The notes: generated from the sequence alone by a model not told the origin. A DNA stretch of 64,000 bases from Pseudomonas siliginis (GCF_019145195.1 NZ_JAHSTW010000002.1:1-64000), one strand, 5' to 3'; numbered from the stretch's first letter, positions 10,480 through 20,246 are shown. Numbers and translations: made by a program.

Positions 10480-11274
10480 TTAGGTCGGCATATTGCGCGC
10501 GTAGAAGATTTCCAGCATTTCGTGCTTCACACGGTCGGTCACCTGGGCACGCTGCTCGGGCGAGAGGTTGCTGGTGGCATCGCCGAACAGGTAGTTATCC
10601 AGTTCGAAGTTCTTCAGCAGCATTTTGGTGTGGAACAGGTTTTCCTGGTACACGTTCACGTCGGTCATCTGGTACGCGTCGCGAGTGTCTTCGGAGAGGT
10701 AGTTCTGGATCGAGTTGATCTCGTGGTCGATGAAGTGCTTGTTGCCTTCAACGTCACGGGTGAAGCCGCGCACACGGTAATCCACGGTCACGATGTCCGA
10801 ATCGAACTGGTGAATGAGGAAGTTGAGCGCTTTGAGCGGTGAAATGACACCACAGGTCGACACGTCGATATCCACACGGAAGGTCGCAATACCATCGTCC
10901 GGATGGATTTCCGGATAGGTGTGCACCGTGATGTGGCTCTTGTCGAGGTGGGCCAGAATAATTTCGGGCAAAGGGCCCGGCGATTCTTCGATCTGGCTGT
11001 CAGTCGGGGTTACCGGCTCTTCCGAAATCAGAATCGTGACGCTGGCGCCCTGGGGTTCATAGTCCTGACTGGCGATGTTCAGGATGTTGGCACCAATGAT
11101 CTCGACAACTTCTGTGAGAATCTGCGTCAGGCGTTTCGCGTTGTACTCTTGATTGATGTACTCAACGTAAGCCTGCTGGTCTTGCGGGGTTTCCGCGTAG
11201 CAGATGTCATAGATGTTGAAGCTCAAGGTCTTTGTCAGGTTATTGAACCCGTGGAGCTTGAGTTTGCTTTTCAC
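10480..11274 (-). CDS. speD: S-adenosylmethionine decarboxylase proenzyme
   Basis: Pyruvoyl enzyme (264 aa, the same length as the E. coli enzyme) producing decarboxylated SAM, the aminopropyl donor for spermidine. Self-cleavage is expected between K112 and S113 in [14 protein letters not shown]113 becoming the pyruvoyl group. A second conserved block is [14 protein letters not shown]. The start is a GTG at 11274 (read [10 protein letters not shown]), because this matches the family N-terminus; the 14 upstream codons in frame do not. It is monocistronic, with about 237 nt of upstream sequence before the OsmC gene. Confidence 0.93.
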   Translation of the reverse strand: MKSKLKLHGFNNLTKTLSFNIYDICYAETPQDQQAYVEYINQEYNAKRLTQILTEVVEIIGANILNIASQDYEPQGASVTILISEEPVTPTDSQIEESPGPLPEIILAHLDKSHITVHTYPEIHPDDGIATFRVDIDVSTCGVISPLKALNFLIHQFDSDIVTVDYRVRGFTRDVEGNKHFIDHEINSIQNYLSEDTRDAYQMTDVNVYQENLFHTKMLLKNFELDNYLFGDATSNLSPEQRAQVTDRVKHEMLEIFYARNMPT

Positions 11275-11511
11275 CGTTAAAAACTCTCTATGTATGCGGC
11301 GCGGCCGCGTGATCAAGCATGCCCGTCAAGTGCGAACAACGCACCTGCGTAGGACGGTTAACACCTCTTCGCGATGGCGATTTTGGTTATCTGTTCAGGC
11401 GGATGACCTGTCGGCTGACCGATCACTGCCCTGAAAAAAGTGGCGCATTATGCAGACGTCAGCGGGGGATCGCCAGAGTCTGCACTGCTTTTATGATAGT
11501 TGAATGTCGGT

Positions 11512-11934
11512 TCAGCCGAGTTCAACGATTTCATAGTCGTGGGTAATCGCCACGCCAGCCGCGCCGAGCATGATCGACGCCGAGCAATACTTCTCGGCCG
11601 ACAGTTCGATGGCGCGCTTGACCTGAGCTTCTTTCAGGCCCCGGCCCTTGACCACGAAGTGCATGTGGATCTTGGTAAACACCTTCGGATCTTCAGTCGC
11701 ACGCTCGGCGTCGAGGAAGGCTTCACAGCTTTCAACGGCCTGGCGCGACTTCTTCAGGATGCTGACCACGTCGAAGTTGCTGCAACCGCCGACACCCAGC
11801 AAGAGCATTTCCATCGGGCGAACCCCGAGGTTACGGCCACCGGCATCTGGCGGGCCGTCCATTACCACGACATGACCGCTGCCGGATTCGCCGAGGAACA
11901 TGGCTTCGCCAGCCCATTGGATGCGTGCCTTCAT
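11512..11934 (-). CDS. OsmC family protein (YhfA-like)
   Basis: Probable thiol-dependent hydroperoxide reductase fold protein, 140 aa. The two family cysteines are C51 (GVGGCSNFD) and C117 (EKYCSAS). An LGVRPMEMLLLGVGG block is typical of the YhfA subgroup. The start at 11934 (MKARIQWAG) was chosen because the 52 codons upstream in frame look non-coding. It is divergent from vfr. The ortholog in P. aeruginosa is also next to vfr. A physiological substrate is not known from sequence. Confidence 0.85.
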   Translation of the reverse strand: MKARIQWAGEAMFLGESGSGHVVVMDGPPDAGGRNLGVRPMEMLLLGVGGCSNFDVVSILKKSRQAVESCEAFLDAERATEDPKVFTKIHMHFVVKGRGLKEAQVKRAIELSAEKYCSASIMLGAAGVAITHDYEIVELG

Positions 11935-12065
11935 CGCCCAGACTCCACTGTAAAAAAAGGGTCGCCAGCTTAGCACAGCACTTTGTCCCGACAGGAACGA
12001 CGTCCTAGGACGGATGCTTTCTGGCTGTAGGTAATTTCTCGAATTTACGACGAAGTGTCTGGTAA

Positions 12066-12093
12066 GCTGGCGCCAATTCGCTGGCGCCAATTC
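12066..12093. repeat. Tandem 14-bp palindromic repeat upstream of vfr
   Basis: GCTGGCGCCAATTC occurs twice back to back (12066-12079 and 12080-12093). Each copy contains the palindrome TGGCGCCA. It lies about 75 nt before the vfr start in the region between the OsmC gene and vfr, a sensible place for an operator, but no binding protein can be named. Confidence 0.6.
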
Positions 12094-12169
12094 GTCAGCT
12101 CTGTAGCGACCGCCTTCAGCGCCTCATAACAACTCAAACATCACCGTGCAGTCTTTTCGGGATACAACC

Positions 12170-12814
12170 ATGGTTGCTATTACCCCCACACCCAAAATCA
12201 AGAACATCGACAAGCTGTTGATGCATTGCCAGCGCCGGCGTCATGCGGCCAAGAGCAACATCATCTGCGCCGGCGATCGCTCGGACACGCTGTACTTCAT
12301 CATCAAGGGTTCGGTCACCATCCTCATCGAAGATGACGATGGCCGCGAGATGATCATCGCCTACCTCAACGCCGGGGATTTCTTCGGCGAATTGGGTCTG
12401 TTCGAGCAGGCAGGTCAGGAGCAGGAACGCAGCGCCTGGGTGCGGGCCAAGGTCGAATGCGAAACTGCGGAAATCAGTTACGCCAAGTTCCGCGAGTTAT
12501 CGCAGCAGGATCCAGACATTCTTTACGCCCTCAGCGGACAAATCGCACAACGCCTGCGCAACACCACGCGCAAAGTCGGCGACCTGGCATTTTTTGACGT
12601 CACCGGCCGCGTCGCCCGCTGCCTGCTGGAGCTGTGCAAACAGCCGGACGCCATGACCCACCCGGACGGCATGCAGATCAAAGTCACCCGTCAGGAAATC
12701 GGTCGGATTGTCGGTTGTTCGCGAGAAATGGTCGGCCGCGTGCTCAAGGATCTGGAAGAACGCAATCTGGTCGACGTGAAGGGCAAGACCATGGTGGTCT
12801 TCGGCACGCGCTAG
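12170..12814 (+). CDS. vfr: cAMP-activated global regulator Vfr (CRP family)
   Basis: CRP-family transcription factor of 214 aa. Residues about 15-130 form a cyclic-nucleotide-binding domain ([11 protein letters not shown] phosphate-binding cassette). The C-terminal winged helix has the recognition segment [19 protein letters not shown]. In P. aeruginosa Vfr controls virulence, type IV pili and quorum sensing; in P. fluorescens/putida relatives its role is less defined. The start at 12170 (MVAITPTPK) matches the family; an in-frame ATG eight codons upstream is also possible. Its stop codon interlocks with that of the convergent lipoate-ligase-like gene. Confidence 0.94.
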   Translation: MVAITPTPKIKNIDKLLMHCQRRRHAAKSNIICAGDRSDTLYFIIKGSVTILIEDDDGREMIIAYLNAGDFFGELGLFEQAGQEQERSAWVRAKVECETAEISYAKFRELSQQDPDILYALSGQIAQRLRNTTRKVGDLAFFDVTGRVARCLLELCKQPDAMTHPDGMQIKVTRQEIGRIVGCSREMVGRVLKDLEERNLVDVKGKTMVVFGTR

Positions 12815-13509
12815 ACGTAAATCTGCGCCAGCATCAAACGAAACAATTCATCGAGACGCGCCAACGCCTGTGGCGCGTTGAATTTCTCATGCAGGGCGAT
12901 GTGGCTTTGCGCCCTCACCCGCTGCTCCAGGCCGCAGGCTTCATTGAAGCGATTGACCGCAGCAACCATCGCTTCGCGCTCGTCATCCATCAGCATCGCA
13001 CCGTGCACCAGGCCCACCGGACGCTGGCCGCCCTGACTCTGGCGCCAGCGCTGGGCCGTGCCGACCATCTTGCGACCGTCGAGATTGACGTTGAAACGTC
13101 CATCACAGAATGCGCCGTCGATTTCCCCGACCGACGAGGTGCCACCCAATTCATCCAGCAACTGACAGATCGGATCGCACAGGCGGCGGTAGCCGGTTTC
13201 GATGCGGTTCAGATCGCCTTCGCTGCGAGGCGGGGCATACACCAAGGCAATGTTGATGGTCGCAGCGGATTGCGGGACGGGCTCACCACCGGTTTCACGC
13301 AACAGCACCGGCCAGCCAGCAGCAGCGGAAACTTCGCAGGCGTGGTCGAAATGCGGGAGACGGTTGAGGCGGCGCGGCATGACCAGCGCGCGATCGGTGG
13401 GTTGCCAGAACAGCAGGCCAAATTCGGCGTCGCCAGAGCAGACCGAGGCCAGCAAGTCCTGTTCGGCTTGCAGGCCGGATTCGATGGTCAGGGGGGTTGG
13501 CAGCGACAT
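12811..13509 (-). CDS. Lipoate-protein ligase A-like protein (divergent)
   Basis: Member of the BPL/LplA/LipB fold, 232 aa, located between vfr and trpC, a position that I recall as empty in P. aeruginosa. Blocks resembling LplA are [16 protein letters not shown], where LplA normally has RRxGGGxVxHxxGxxN, and [12 protein letters not shown], corresponding to the catalytic-lysine block GRKISGSA. The start at 13509 ([10 protein letters not shown]) fits the domain. The altered glycine/histidine motif means ligase activity should not be assumed; it could be a lipoyl transferase or a specialised ligase. It is leftward and its stop overlaps that of vfr tail to tail. Confidence 0.7.
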   Translation of the reverse strand: MSLPTPLTIESGLQAEQDLLASVCSGDAEFGLLFWQPTDRALVMPRRLNRLPHFDHACEVSAAAGWPVLLRETGGEPVPQSAATINIALVYAPPRSEGDLNRIETGYRRLCDPICQLLDELGGTSSVGEIDGAFCDGRFNVNLDGRKMVGTAQRWRQSQGGQRPVGLVHGAMLMDDEREAMVAAVNRFNEACGLEQRVRAQSHIALHEKFNAPQALARLDELFRLMLAQIYV

Positions 13510-13555
13510 AACAGGCTCCGGCAACATGGAAATCTTTTGCGGTTTCGATGGCCCC

Positions 13556-13622
13556 TTCGCGAGCAGGCTCGCTCCCACAGGGGGAAATGCATTCCAAATG
13601 TGGGAGCGAGCCTGCTCGCGAA
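13556..13622. repeat. REPIN
   Basis: Inverted REP pair, 13556-13579 and 13599-13622, with 19 nt between them. It lies between trpC and the lipoate-ligase-like gene, ending 14 nt from the trpC stop. Confidence 0.9.
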
Positions 13623-13636
13623 TGAGGTCGACTCGG

Positions 13637-14473
13637 TCAGTCGAGGGTCGAACCGCTGATCGGCACACCACGCTCCGGAAAGAACAGGCGCTGCAATTCA
13701 ATGCCCGGATTTTCCGCGCGCATGAACGCTTCGCCGACCAGGAACGAGTACACATCGCTGATTTCCATCAGCTCGACGTCGGCACGATTGAGGATGCCGC
13801 TTTCGGTGATCACCAGGCGATCGCGCGGGATACGCGGCAACAGATCGAGGGTGGTTTCCAGGCTGACATCAAAAGTATGCAGGTTGCGGTTGTTGACCCC
13901 GACCAGCGGCGTGTCCAGGGTTTTCAACGCGCGCTCAAGTTCGTCACCGTCGTGCACTTCCACCAAGACGTCGAGACCGACGCCTTTGGCCACGGCGGCC
14001 AGCTCGGCCATTTTCACGTCGTCCAGGGCGGAGACGATCAACAACACGCAATCGGCGCCAAGCGCGCGGGCTTCAACGATCTGGTACGGATCGATCATGA
14101 AGTCTTTGCGGATCACCGGCAGCTTGCAGGCGGCGCGCGCCTGTTGCAGGTAGGCATCGGCGCCCTGGAAGTAGTCGATATCGGTCAGCACCGACAGACA
14201 GGTGGCCCCACCCTTTTCGTAGCTCTTGGCAATGTCTGCCGGGACGAAGTCTTCGCGGATCACGCCTTTGCTCGGCGAAGCCTTCTTGATTTCGGCGATC
14301 ACGGCCGGTTGCTTCTTCTTCGCTTGCGCCAGCAAAGCCTGGGCAAAACCACGGGGTGCATCGGCCGCCTTGGCCAGACTTTCCAGCTCGCTCAGGCTGA
14401 CCCGAGCGCTGCGCTCGGCGACTTCCTCAACCTTGCGCGCCAGAATGTTTTCCAGAACCGTCGGTACACTCAT
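13637..14473 (-). CDS. trpC: Indole-3-glycerol phosphate synthase
   Basis: TIM-barrel enzyme of 278 aa closing the indole ring from CdRP in tryptophan synthesis. Typical blocks are [13 protein letters not shown] near residue 60, [13 protein letters not shown] and [11 protein letters not shown]. It is the monofunctional form, not fused to TrpF. The start overlaps the trpD stop by 4 nt, showing translational coupling in trpGDC. Confidence 0.96.
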   Translation of the reverse strand: MSVPTVLENILARKVEEVAERSARVSLSELESLAKAADAPRGFAQALLAQAKKKQPAVIAEIKKASPSKGVIREDFVPADIAKSYEKGGATCLSVLTDIDYFQGADAYLQQARAACKLPVIRKDFMIDPYQIVEARALGADCVLLIVSALDDVKMAELAAVAKGVGLDVLVEVHDGDELERALKTLDTPLVGVNNRNLHTFDVSLETTLDLLPRIPRDRLVITESGILNRADVELMEISDVYSFLVGEAFMRAENPGIELQRLFFPERGVPISGSTLD

Positions 14474-15519
14474 CCTTCATTCTCCACTTTGAATACCGCG
14501 GTAAAGGCACCCAGCTCCTCGAGCTTTTCCCGAGCGAGGCCGGTGTGCAGCGCGTCGTGCGCCAGCTCCACACCTTGTTTCAGACTGCTTGCGAGGTCGG
14601 CGGCGTACAGCGCCGCACCGGCATTGAGCACAATCATCTCGGCAGCTTTCTGGCCGTTTTCGGTTTTGCGCTTGCCGAGGGCGTCACGGATCAGCGCCAG
14701 AGACGCTTCCGGGCCTTCAACCGACAGACCGTGCAGGCTCTGGCTCTTCATGCCGAGGTCTTCCGGTTCGACCCAATACTCAGTGATTTCGTTGTTTTTC
14801 AATTCAGCGACAAAGGTCGGCGCGGCGAGGCTGAATTCATCCAGACCGTCCTTCGAATGGACGACCAGCACGTGTTTGCTGCCCAGTCGCTGCAAGACTT
14901 CGGCCAATGGCCGGCACAGCGCCTGAGTGAACACGCCGACCACCTGATGCTTCACACCGGCCGGATTCGTAAGCGGGCCGAGCATGTTGAACAGCGTGCG
15001 CAGGCCGAGTTCGCGGCGCGGGCCGGCGGCGTACTTCATCGCTTTGTGATGGGTCTGGGCGAACATGAAACCGATGCCGACGTTGTCGATGCAGCGCGCG
15101 ACCTGTACCGGGGTCAGGTTCAGATAAATGCCGGCAGCTTCCAGCAGATCGGCACTGCCGCTCTTGCCGGACACCGCGCGGTTGCCGTGCTTGGCGACGG
15201 TGCAACCGGCCGCTGCGACCACAAAGGAAGACGCGGTCGATACGTTGAAGATGTTCGCACCGTCACCGCCTGTACCGACCACATCGACCACGCCGTCGAG
15301 GGTTTTCAGCTCGACCTGATCGGCCAGCTCGCGCATCACCGACACGGCGCCGACGATTTCGTCGATGCTCTCGCTTTTCATGCGCATGGCCATCATGAAC
15401 GCGCCGATCTGCGCTTCGGTGCACTGGCCGGTCATGATCTCGCGCATCACATCGCGCATTTCATCGGTGCTGAGGTCGAGGTGTTCGACGATACGGCTGA
15501 GGGCTGTCTTGATATTCAT
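14470..15519 (-). CDS. trpD: Anthranilate phosphoribosyltransferase
   Basis: Second enzyme of the tryptophan branch, 349 aa, transferring phosphoribose from PRPP to anthranilate. The PRPP-binding motif GTGGDG ([17 protein letters not shown]), the [15 protein letters not shown] block and the anthranilate-site GPLTNP are all present. It begins 9 nt after trpG and overlaps trpC by 4 nt. Confidence 0.97.
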   Translation of the reverse strand: MNIKTALSRIVEHLDLSTDEMRDVMREIMTGQCTEAQIGAFMMAMRMKSESIDEIVGAVSVMRELADQVELKTLDGVVDVVGTGGDGANIFNVSTASSFVVAAAGCTVAKHGNRAVSGKSGSADLLEAAGIYLNLTPVQVARCIDNVGIGFMFAQTHHKAMKYAAGPRRELGLRTLFNMLGPLTNPAGVKHQVVGVFTQALCRPLAEVLQRLGSKHVLVVHSKDGLDEFSLAAPTFVAELKNNEITEYWVEPEDLGMKSQSLHGLSVEGPEASLALIRDALGKRKTENGQKAAEMIVLNAGAALYAADLASSLKQGVELAHDALHTGLAREKLEELGAFTAVFKVENEG

Positions 15520-15528
15520 GGGAAGTCC

Positions 15529-16122
15529 TTAGCGCGTGCCGCCGGTTTGTTTGAGGAAATTGGCAAACAGTTCATGACCCTGCTCGGTGAGGATCGATTC
15601 GGGGTGGAACTGCACACCCTCGATGTTCAGGGTCTTGTGACGCAGGCCCATGATCTCGTCGACCGAGCCGTCATCGTGCTGGGTCCATGCGGTCAGCTCG
15701 AGGCAATCGGGCAGGCTGTCGTGCTTGACGATCAGCGAGTGATAACGGGTAACGGTGAGCGGATGATTGAGGCCGGCAAACACGCCCTTGTCCTCGTGGA
15801 ACACCGGGCTAGTCTTACCGTGCATGACCTGGCGGGCTCGCACCACATCACCGCCGAAGGCCTGGCCAATGGACTGGTGGCCGAGGCAGACGCCGAGAAT
15901 CGGCAGCTTGCCGGCGAAGTGCTTGATCGCATCGATGGAAACGCCCGCCTCGGTGGGCGTGCACGGCCCCGGGGAAACCACAATGCGCTCGGGATTCAGC
16001 GCTTCGATTTCGGCGATGGTCAGTTCGTCGTTGCGCACCACTTTGACCTCGGCACCCAGCTCGCCGAGGTATTGCACAACGTTGTAGGTAAAGGAGTCGT
16101 AGTTGTCGATCATCAGCAACAT
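15529..16122 (-). CDS. trpG: Anthranilate synthase glutamine amidotransferase component
   Basis: Class I glutaminase subunit (197 aa) supplying ammonia to TrpE, whose gene lies about 2.5 kb away in a separate unit. The catalytic cysteine is C79 in LGVCLGHQS, and the His/Glu of the triad are in FHPES near residue 170. The start [14 protein letters not shown] at 16122 is the family N-terminus; the frame is open for 37 further codons upstream, which overlap the leader region. It is the first structural gene of trpGDC. Confidence 0.96.
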   Translation of the reverse strand: MLLMIDNYDSFTYNVVQYLGELGAEVKVVRNDELTIAEIEALNPERIVVSPGPCTPTEAGVSIDAIKHFAGKLPILGVCLGHQSIGQAFGGDVVRARQVMHGKTSPVFHEDKGVFAGLNHPLTVTRYHSLIVKHDSLPDCLELTAWTQHDDGSVDEIMGLRHKTLNIEGVQFHPESILTEQGHELFANFLKQTGGTR

Positions 16123-16262
16123 GGCGTTTCGAACCTCTTGAATTCTGACTTGATGACAGCCTTCAGATGACTTGCCCGCAGGGCGCTGCGCGATGTCGGA
16201 CGCGCACAGGGCGCCAGCACAGCGGCATTTCAAACAGACAAGGAAGGCAAAGCGATACAGAT

Positions 16263-16275
16263 CCGGCGGAGCCGG
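16263..16275 (-). promoter_or_regulatory. Hairpin following the trpGDC leader peptide
   Basis: On the minus strand CCGGC-TCC-GCCGG starts 10 nt after the stop codon of the RWRWRA leader peptide. The trpE leader has an equivalent CCGGC hairpin 9 nt after its stop. No good U-run follows, so it may act as one arm of an attenuator rather than as a free-standing terminator. Confidence 0.5.
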
Positions 16276-16285
16276 CAGAGAAGAT

Positions 16286-16372
16286 TCAGGCGCGCCAACG
16301 CCAGCGGGCGTGTGCCTTGATGACTTGATCCAGAAGTTTGCTGGTGATCAACACGGGGAAGGTCTCGTTCAT
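16286..16372 (-). CDS. trpL: trpGDC leader peptide (attenuator)
   Basis: A 28-codon reading frame beginning at ATG (16372) ends in ...[12 protein letters not shown] and a stop, with two tryptophan codons separated by one arginine codon in the last five residues. It lies 163 nt before trpG. Its C-terminus and overall pattern match the tail of the gph frame just before trpE, so the two trp units carry paralogous leaders. Attenuation control of trpE and trpGDC has been described in P. putida; ribosome stalling at UGG codons would relieve premature termination when charged tRNA-Trp is scarce. The peptide is probably only a regulatory device. It has a modest GGAA ribosome-binding site. Confidence 0.8.
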   Translation of the reverse strand: MNETFPVLITSKLLDQVIKAHARWRWRA

Positions 16373-16382
16373 ACGTTCCGGC

Positions 16383-16411
16383 ACAGTAACTTAGCTGGGC
16401 GGAGCGTGCAA
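16383..16411 (-). promoter_or_regulatory. Candidate sigma70 promoter of trpGDC
   Basis: TTGCAC (16406-16411) and TACTGT (16383-16388) on the minus strand, 17 nt apart. Transcription would start very close to the leader peptide ATG, implying a very short or absent 5' UTR. A second -10-like TATAAC lies about 45 nt further upstream. Confidence 0.45.
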
Positions 16412-16529
16412 TATGGCGGGGCCTGCGGGTTATAAAACGGCAGAGGGATTCGCGACCGATGGCAAAATGCCGAACGTTTTTGGTACTGTCGTTTCGTTCA
16501 CCTACAACAATAAATAAACGGACTTGCTC

Positions 16530-18437
16530 ATGATCAGACAGACGTTGTTTGTACCGCTGGCCAGCTGCTTGCTCGCACTCGCCTGCGCCCAGGCCAATGC
16601 AGCGCCCAATCCTTATTCCAGTTTCATCGTCTTCGGTGACAGCCTCAACGATGCTGGCACCTTCGCCGACACGGGCGGCCCGGCGGGCTCCACCGAGCGT
16701 TACACCAACCGTACCGGGCCGGCGTATCAGGATGGCAGCGGCGAAGTTTTTTCATTGAATTCCACCCAGCTGCTTGGCGGCCGCCTGGGCTTTTCGCCCG
16801 ACCAGACAGCCTCTTCCAGCTCCGCAGTGCGCGCGGAAAACGGCCAGCCCGACGGCAACAACTGGGCAGTCGGTGGCTATCGCACCGACCAGATTCTCGA
16901 TTCGATCACTACACAATCGGCCACCGGTGAACGCACCCGCGCCGGGTACCTGCCGTCGAACGGCTTCCGCGCCGACCCGAATGCGCTGTATTACATTTCC
17001 GGTGGCGGCAACGACTTCCTCCAGGGCCGCATTCTCAGCCTGCCCCAGGCCAACGCCGCAGCCGATCGACTGGCCGACAGCGTGCAGACCCTGCAGACCG
17101 CTGGCGCCAAATACGTGATGGTCTGGCTCCTGCCCGACGTGGGCCTGACACCCGCTCTGAACGGCACGCCGCTGCAAGCGTTCAGCAGCACCCTTGCCAA
17201 TCAATTCAACAGTCAGCTGGTGACGCGCCTGCAAGGCATCAACGCCGAAGTCATTCCGCTGAACATTCCGGTGCTGCTCTCGGAAGTCTTCGCCGACCCG
17301 GGGCGCTTTGGTCTGGCTACCGATCAGAACCTCACCGCGACCTGCTTCAGTGGCAATAGCTGCACGGAAAACGCCCGCTACGGGATCAACAGCGCCACGC
17401 CGGATCCGACCAAACTGATCTACAACGATGGCGTACACCCGACCGAATCCGGGCAAAAACTGATCGCCGATTACGCCTATTCGCTGTTGGCTGCACCGTG
17501 GGAATTGAGCCTGCTACCTGAAATGGCACACGGCACCGTGCGTGCGCATCAGGATGAATTACGCAACCAATGGCAGGCAGACTGGGAGAACTGGCAAGCG
17601 GTCGGTCAATGGCGCGCGATTGTCTCGGCCGGCGGACAGCATCTGGATGTCGACAGCCAAAGCAGCGGCGCCAGTGCCGATGGCAGCGGTTACAACCTCA
17701 ACGTCGGCGGCAGCTATCGCTTGAACGAGGCTTGGCGCGTGGGCGTGGCGGCCGGTTTGTACCGGCAGAATCTCGAGGCCGGGCACAACGACTCCGATTA
17801 CAAACTCAACAGCTACATGGCCACCGCGTTCGCCCAGTTCCAGCAGAATCGCTGGTGGGCCGACGCGGCGCTGACCGGTGGCAAACTCGACTACGACAAC
17901 CTCAAGCGCAAGTTCGACCTCGGCGCCAGCGAGGGCGCGGAGAAAGGCGATACCGACGGCAGCCTGTGGGCGTTCAGCACGCGCTTGGGCTATGACATTG
18001 CGCAACCGGGCAGCCAATGGCATCTGTCGCCGTTTGTCAGCGCTGATTACGCCAGTGTCGATGTCGACGGTTACTCGGAAAAGAGCAACCGCGCCACCGC
18101 GCTGACCTTCGATGACCAGAGCCGCGATTCGAAACGCCTGGGCCTGGGCATCCAGGGCAAGTACAACTTCACCGCGCAAACCCAGGTGTATGGCGAGTAC
18201 GCCCACGAGCGTGAGTACGAAGATGACGTGCAGAAGGTCAACATCGCGCTTAACACCCTGCCGGCCAATGACTTCACCCTTGAAGGCTACACACCGGCAA
18301 GTCACCTGAACCGCTTGAGCCTGGGTGTCAGTCACAAGCTGACGGCGGATCTGGCGCTGCGTGGCGGTTATACCTTCCGCAAGGATGATGACTTCAAGCA
18401 GCAGGGAGTGAATGTCGGGGTTGTGCTGGATTTCTGA
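16530..18437 (+). CDS. estP: Autotransporter GDSL esterase
   Basis: Outer-membrane esterase/lipase of 635 aa, type V secretion. A signal peptide (residues 1-24, ending ANA) precedes the GDSL passenger with nucleophile S38 in FGDSLNDAG, the GGNDF block III and the Asp/His pair D300/H303 (DGVHPTESG). From about residue 350 the sequence becomes a beta-barrel autotransporter domain with alternating hydrophobic strands and a terminal phenylalanine (VVLDF). EstA of P. aeruginosa affects rhamnolipid production and motility. The start at ATG 16530 was preferred over a TTG two codons earlier. It separates trpGDC from trpE. Confidence 0.93.
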   Translation: MIRQTLFVPLASCLLALACAQANAAPNPYSSFIVFGDSLNDAGTFADTGGPAGSTERYTNRTGPAYQDGSGEVFSLNSTQLLGGRLGFSPDQTASSSSAVRAENGQPDGNNWAVGGYRTDQILDSITTQSATGERTRAGYLPSNGFRADPNALYYISGGGNDFLQGRILSLPQANAAADRLADSVQTLQTAGAKYVMVWLLPDVGLTPALNGTPLQAFSSTLANQFNSQLVTRLQGINAEVIPLNIPVLLSEVFADPGRFGLATDQNLTATCFSGNSCTENARYGINSATPDPTKLIYNDGVHPTESGQKLIADYAYSLLAAPWELSLLPEMAHGTVRAHQDELRNQWQADWENWQAVGQWRAIVSAGGQHLDVDSQSSGASADGSGYNLNVGGSYRLNEAWRVGVAAGLYRQNLEAGHNDSDYKLNSYMATAFAQFQQNRWWADAALTGGKLDYDNLKRKFDLGASEGAEKGDTDGSLWAFSTRLGYDIAQPGSQWHLSPFVSADYASVDVDGYSEKSNRATALTFDDQSRDSKRLGLGIQGKYNFTAQTQVYGEYAHEREYEDDVQKVNIALNTLPANDFTLEGYTPASHLNRLSLGVSHKLTADLALRGGYTFRKDDDFKQQGVNVGVVLDF

Positions 18438-18447
18438 GTCGTAGATG

Positions 18448-18483
18448 CAAAAAAGCGGCGCCTGATAGGGCGCCGCTTTTTTT
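18448..18483 (+). terminator. Intrinsic terminator of estP
   Basis: AAAAAAGCGGCGCC and GGCGCCGCTTTTTT pair around TGATAG, 10 nt after the estP stop. The A-run allows partial function for leftward transcription from trpE too. Confidence 0.92.
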
Positions 18484-18504
18484 ATGCCTCAACACAAAAC
18501 CCAA

Positions 18505-18594
18505 TGTGGGAGCGAGCCTGCTCGCGAAGGCGCTGGGTCAGTCAACATCAACGGTGACTGATACACCCTCTTCGCGAGCAGGCTCGCTCCCACA
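18505..18594. repeat. REPIN
   Basis: Inverted REP pair 18505-18528 and 18571-18594 in the convergent gap between estP and trpE. Confidence 0.92.
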
Positions 18595-18610
18595 CGGGAA
18601 ATTGCGTGGC

Positions 18611-20092
18611 TCAGGCGTCCGGGGTTTGCTCAGCCAGGGCAACGGCGCGGAACATCGCGCGGCGTTTGTTCAGGGTTTCTTCCCATTCCAGCGCCGGCAC
18701 CGAGTCGGCGACGATGCCGCCGCCGGCCTGCACGTGCAGCTCGCCGTTCTTGATCACCGCCGTGCGAATGGCGATGGCGGTGTCCATGTTGCCGTTCCAG
18801 GCGAAGTAACCGACCGCACCGCCGTACACGCCACGCTTGACCGGCTCCAGCTCGTCGATGATTTCCATCGCGCGAATCTTCGGCGCGCCCGACAACGTAC
18901 CCGCCGGCAAAATCGCTCGTAGTGCGTCCATCGCGGTCAGGCCCGACTTCAACTGGCCGGTGACGTTGGAGACGATGTGCATCACATTGGAATAACGCTC
19001 GATGACCATTTTCTCGGTGAGCTTCACCGAGCCGATTTCCGAGACTCGCCCGGTATCGTTGCGACCCAGATCGATCAGCATCAAGTGCTCGGCGATCTCC
19101 TTGTCATCCGAGAGCAGATCCTGCTCCAGCGCCACATCGGCTTCTTCGGTGGCACCGCGTGGGCGCGTGCCGGCGATCGGGCGCACGGTGATCAGGTTGT
19201 CTTCGACGCGCACCAGCACTTCCGGCGAGCTGCCGACGACGTGGAAATCGCCGAAGTTGAAGAAGTACATATACGGCGTCGGGTTGAAGCAACGCAGCGC
19301 GCGATACAGATCGATCGGCGCAGCCTTGAAGTCGATCGACATGCGCTGCGACGGCACCACCTGCATGCAGTCGCCGGCAAGGATGTATTCCTTGATGGTG
19401 TCGACGGCTTTTTCGTAATCGTCCTGGGTGAAACTGGAACGAAACACCGGATCGGCCGATTGCTGTTTGCTGAAATCCAGGCCACGACGCGGGGTGATCG
19501 GCTGACGCAGTTGCTCGAGCAGTTCCTGCAAACGCGCCTGACCTTGCTCGAAGGCATCGGCCTGGGCCGGGTCGGCGAGGACAATCGCGTGCATCTTGCC
19601 GGCCAGGTTGTCGAACACCACCACGGCGTCGGAAACCATCAGCAGAATGTCCGGCACGCCCAGCGGATCCGGGTTCGGGCACTTGCCCAGACGCTTCTCG
19701 ACATAGCGCACGCAGTCATAACCGAAGTAACCGACCAGGCCCCCGTTGAAGCGCGGCAGGCCGGAAATGGTCGGCACGTTGTAACGGGCCTTGAACGTTT
19801 CAACGAAGGCCAGCGGGTCTTCGACGTCATGGCTTTCGGTCTCGACGCCATCGACGGTGATGCTGACGTGATGGTCATGAACCCGCAGCACGGTGCGGCA
19901 CGGCAAGCCGATGATCGAATAACGGCCCCATTTCTCGCCGCCCTGCACCGACTCGAGCAGGTAGGAGTTGGGCTGGTCGGCCAGTTTCAGGTAGATCGAC
20001 AGCGGCGTGTCGAAGTCGGCCAGGGTTTCGCAGGCCAACGGGATGCGGTTATAGCCATCAGCGGCCAGACGCAGGAATTCTTCGCGATTCAT
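18611..20092 (-). CDS. trpE: Anthranilate synthase component I
   Basis: Chorismate-to-anthranilate synthase large subunit, 493 aa. The tryptophan feedback motif LLES is at residues 45-48, so allosteric inhibition is expected. Chorismate-binding blocks include PSPYMYF-like [40 protein letters not shown] and the C-terminal [16 protein letters not shown]. It is the last gene of the leftward rpe-gph-trpE set and is preceded by a 70-nt leader region whose upstream part is the end of gph. The amidotransferase partner TrpG is encoded separately. Confidence 0.97.
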   Translation of the reverse strand: MNREEFLRLAADGYNRIPLACETLADFDTPLSIYLKLADQPNSYLLESVQGGEKWGRYSIIGLPCRTVLRVHDHHVSITVDGVETESHDVEDPLAFVETFKARYNVPTISGLPRFNGGLVGYFGYDCVRYVEKRLGKCPNPDPLGVPDILLMVSDAVVVFDNLAGKMHAIVLADPAQADAFEQGQARLQELLEQLRQPITPRRGLDFSKQQSADPVFRSSFTQDDYEKAVDTIKEYILAGDCMQVVPSQRMSIDFKAAPIDLYRALRCFNPTPYMYFFNFGDFHVVGSSPEVLVRVEDNLITVRPIAGTRPRGATEEADVALEQDLLSDDKEIAEHLMLIDLGRNDTGRVSEIGSVKLTEKMVIERYSNVMHIVSNVTGQLKSGLTAMDALRAILPAGTLSGAPKIRAMEIIDELEPVKRGVYGGAVGYFAWNGNMDTAIAIRTAVIKNGELHVQAGGGIVADSVPALEWEETLNKRRAMFRAVALAEQTPDA

Positions 20093-20138
20093 AAGGTGCC
20101 TCGTGGTGTGAGGTGCAATCAGTCAGGTATGCAAACGC

Positions 20139-20153
20139 GCCGGCAGGGCCGGC
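20139..20153 (-). promoter_or_regulatory. Hairpin of the trpE attenuator
   Basis: GCCGGC-CCT-GCCGGC on the minus strand, 9 nt after the gph stop codon and 46 nt before trpE. Its 3' arm continues as GCCGGCGCG, whose GGCGCG can instead pair with CGCGCC in the last two gph codons, so two mutually exclusive structures are possible. No clear U-run follows. Confidence 0.5.
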
Positions 20154-20162
20154 CAGAATCAG

Positions 20163-20246
20163 TCAGGCGCGCCAACGCCAGCGGGCCAGGGCCTTGATGA
20201 CTTTCATCCAGAGTTTGCGGGTGACCACCACGATGGCGTTTCCAGA
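20163..20246 (-). promoter_or_regulatory. trpL: trpE leader sequence embedded in the 3' end of gph
   Basis: The last 27 codons of gph encode ...[22 protein letters not shown]. Aligned without gaps to the free-standing trpGDC leader peptide, the shared residues include VIKA-ARWRWRA and the upstream V-x-x-T-x-K-L. Three UGG codons are present. Internal starts at GTG 20231 or ATG 20207 could make a separate 22- or 14-residue peptide, but ribosomes finishing gph also read these codons. The segment has no counterpart in E. coli Gph, which supports its being a leader captured by gph. Confidence 0.75.

Noticed and set aside
14545..16170. 541-codon frame on the plus strand
   Set aside because: Antisense shadow of trpD and trpG, histidine- and arginine-rich, with no family resemblance.
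16123..16233. Extended N-terminus of trpG
   Set aside because: The added 37 residues lie in the attenuator leader and precede the family start [10 protein letters not shown].
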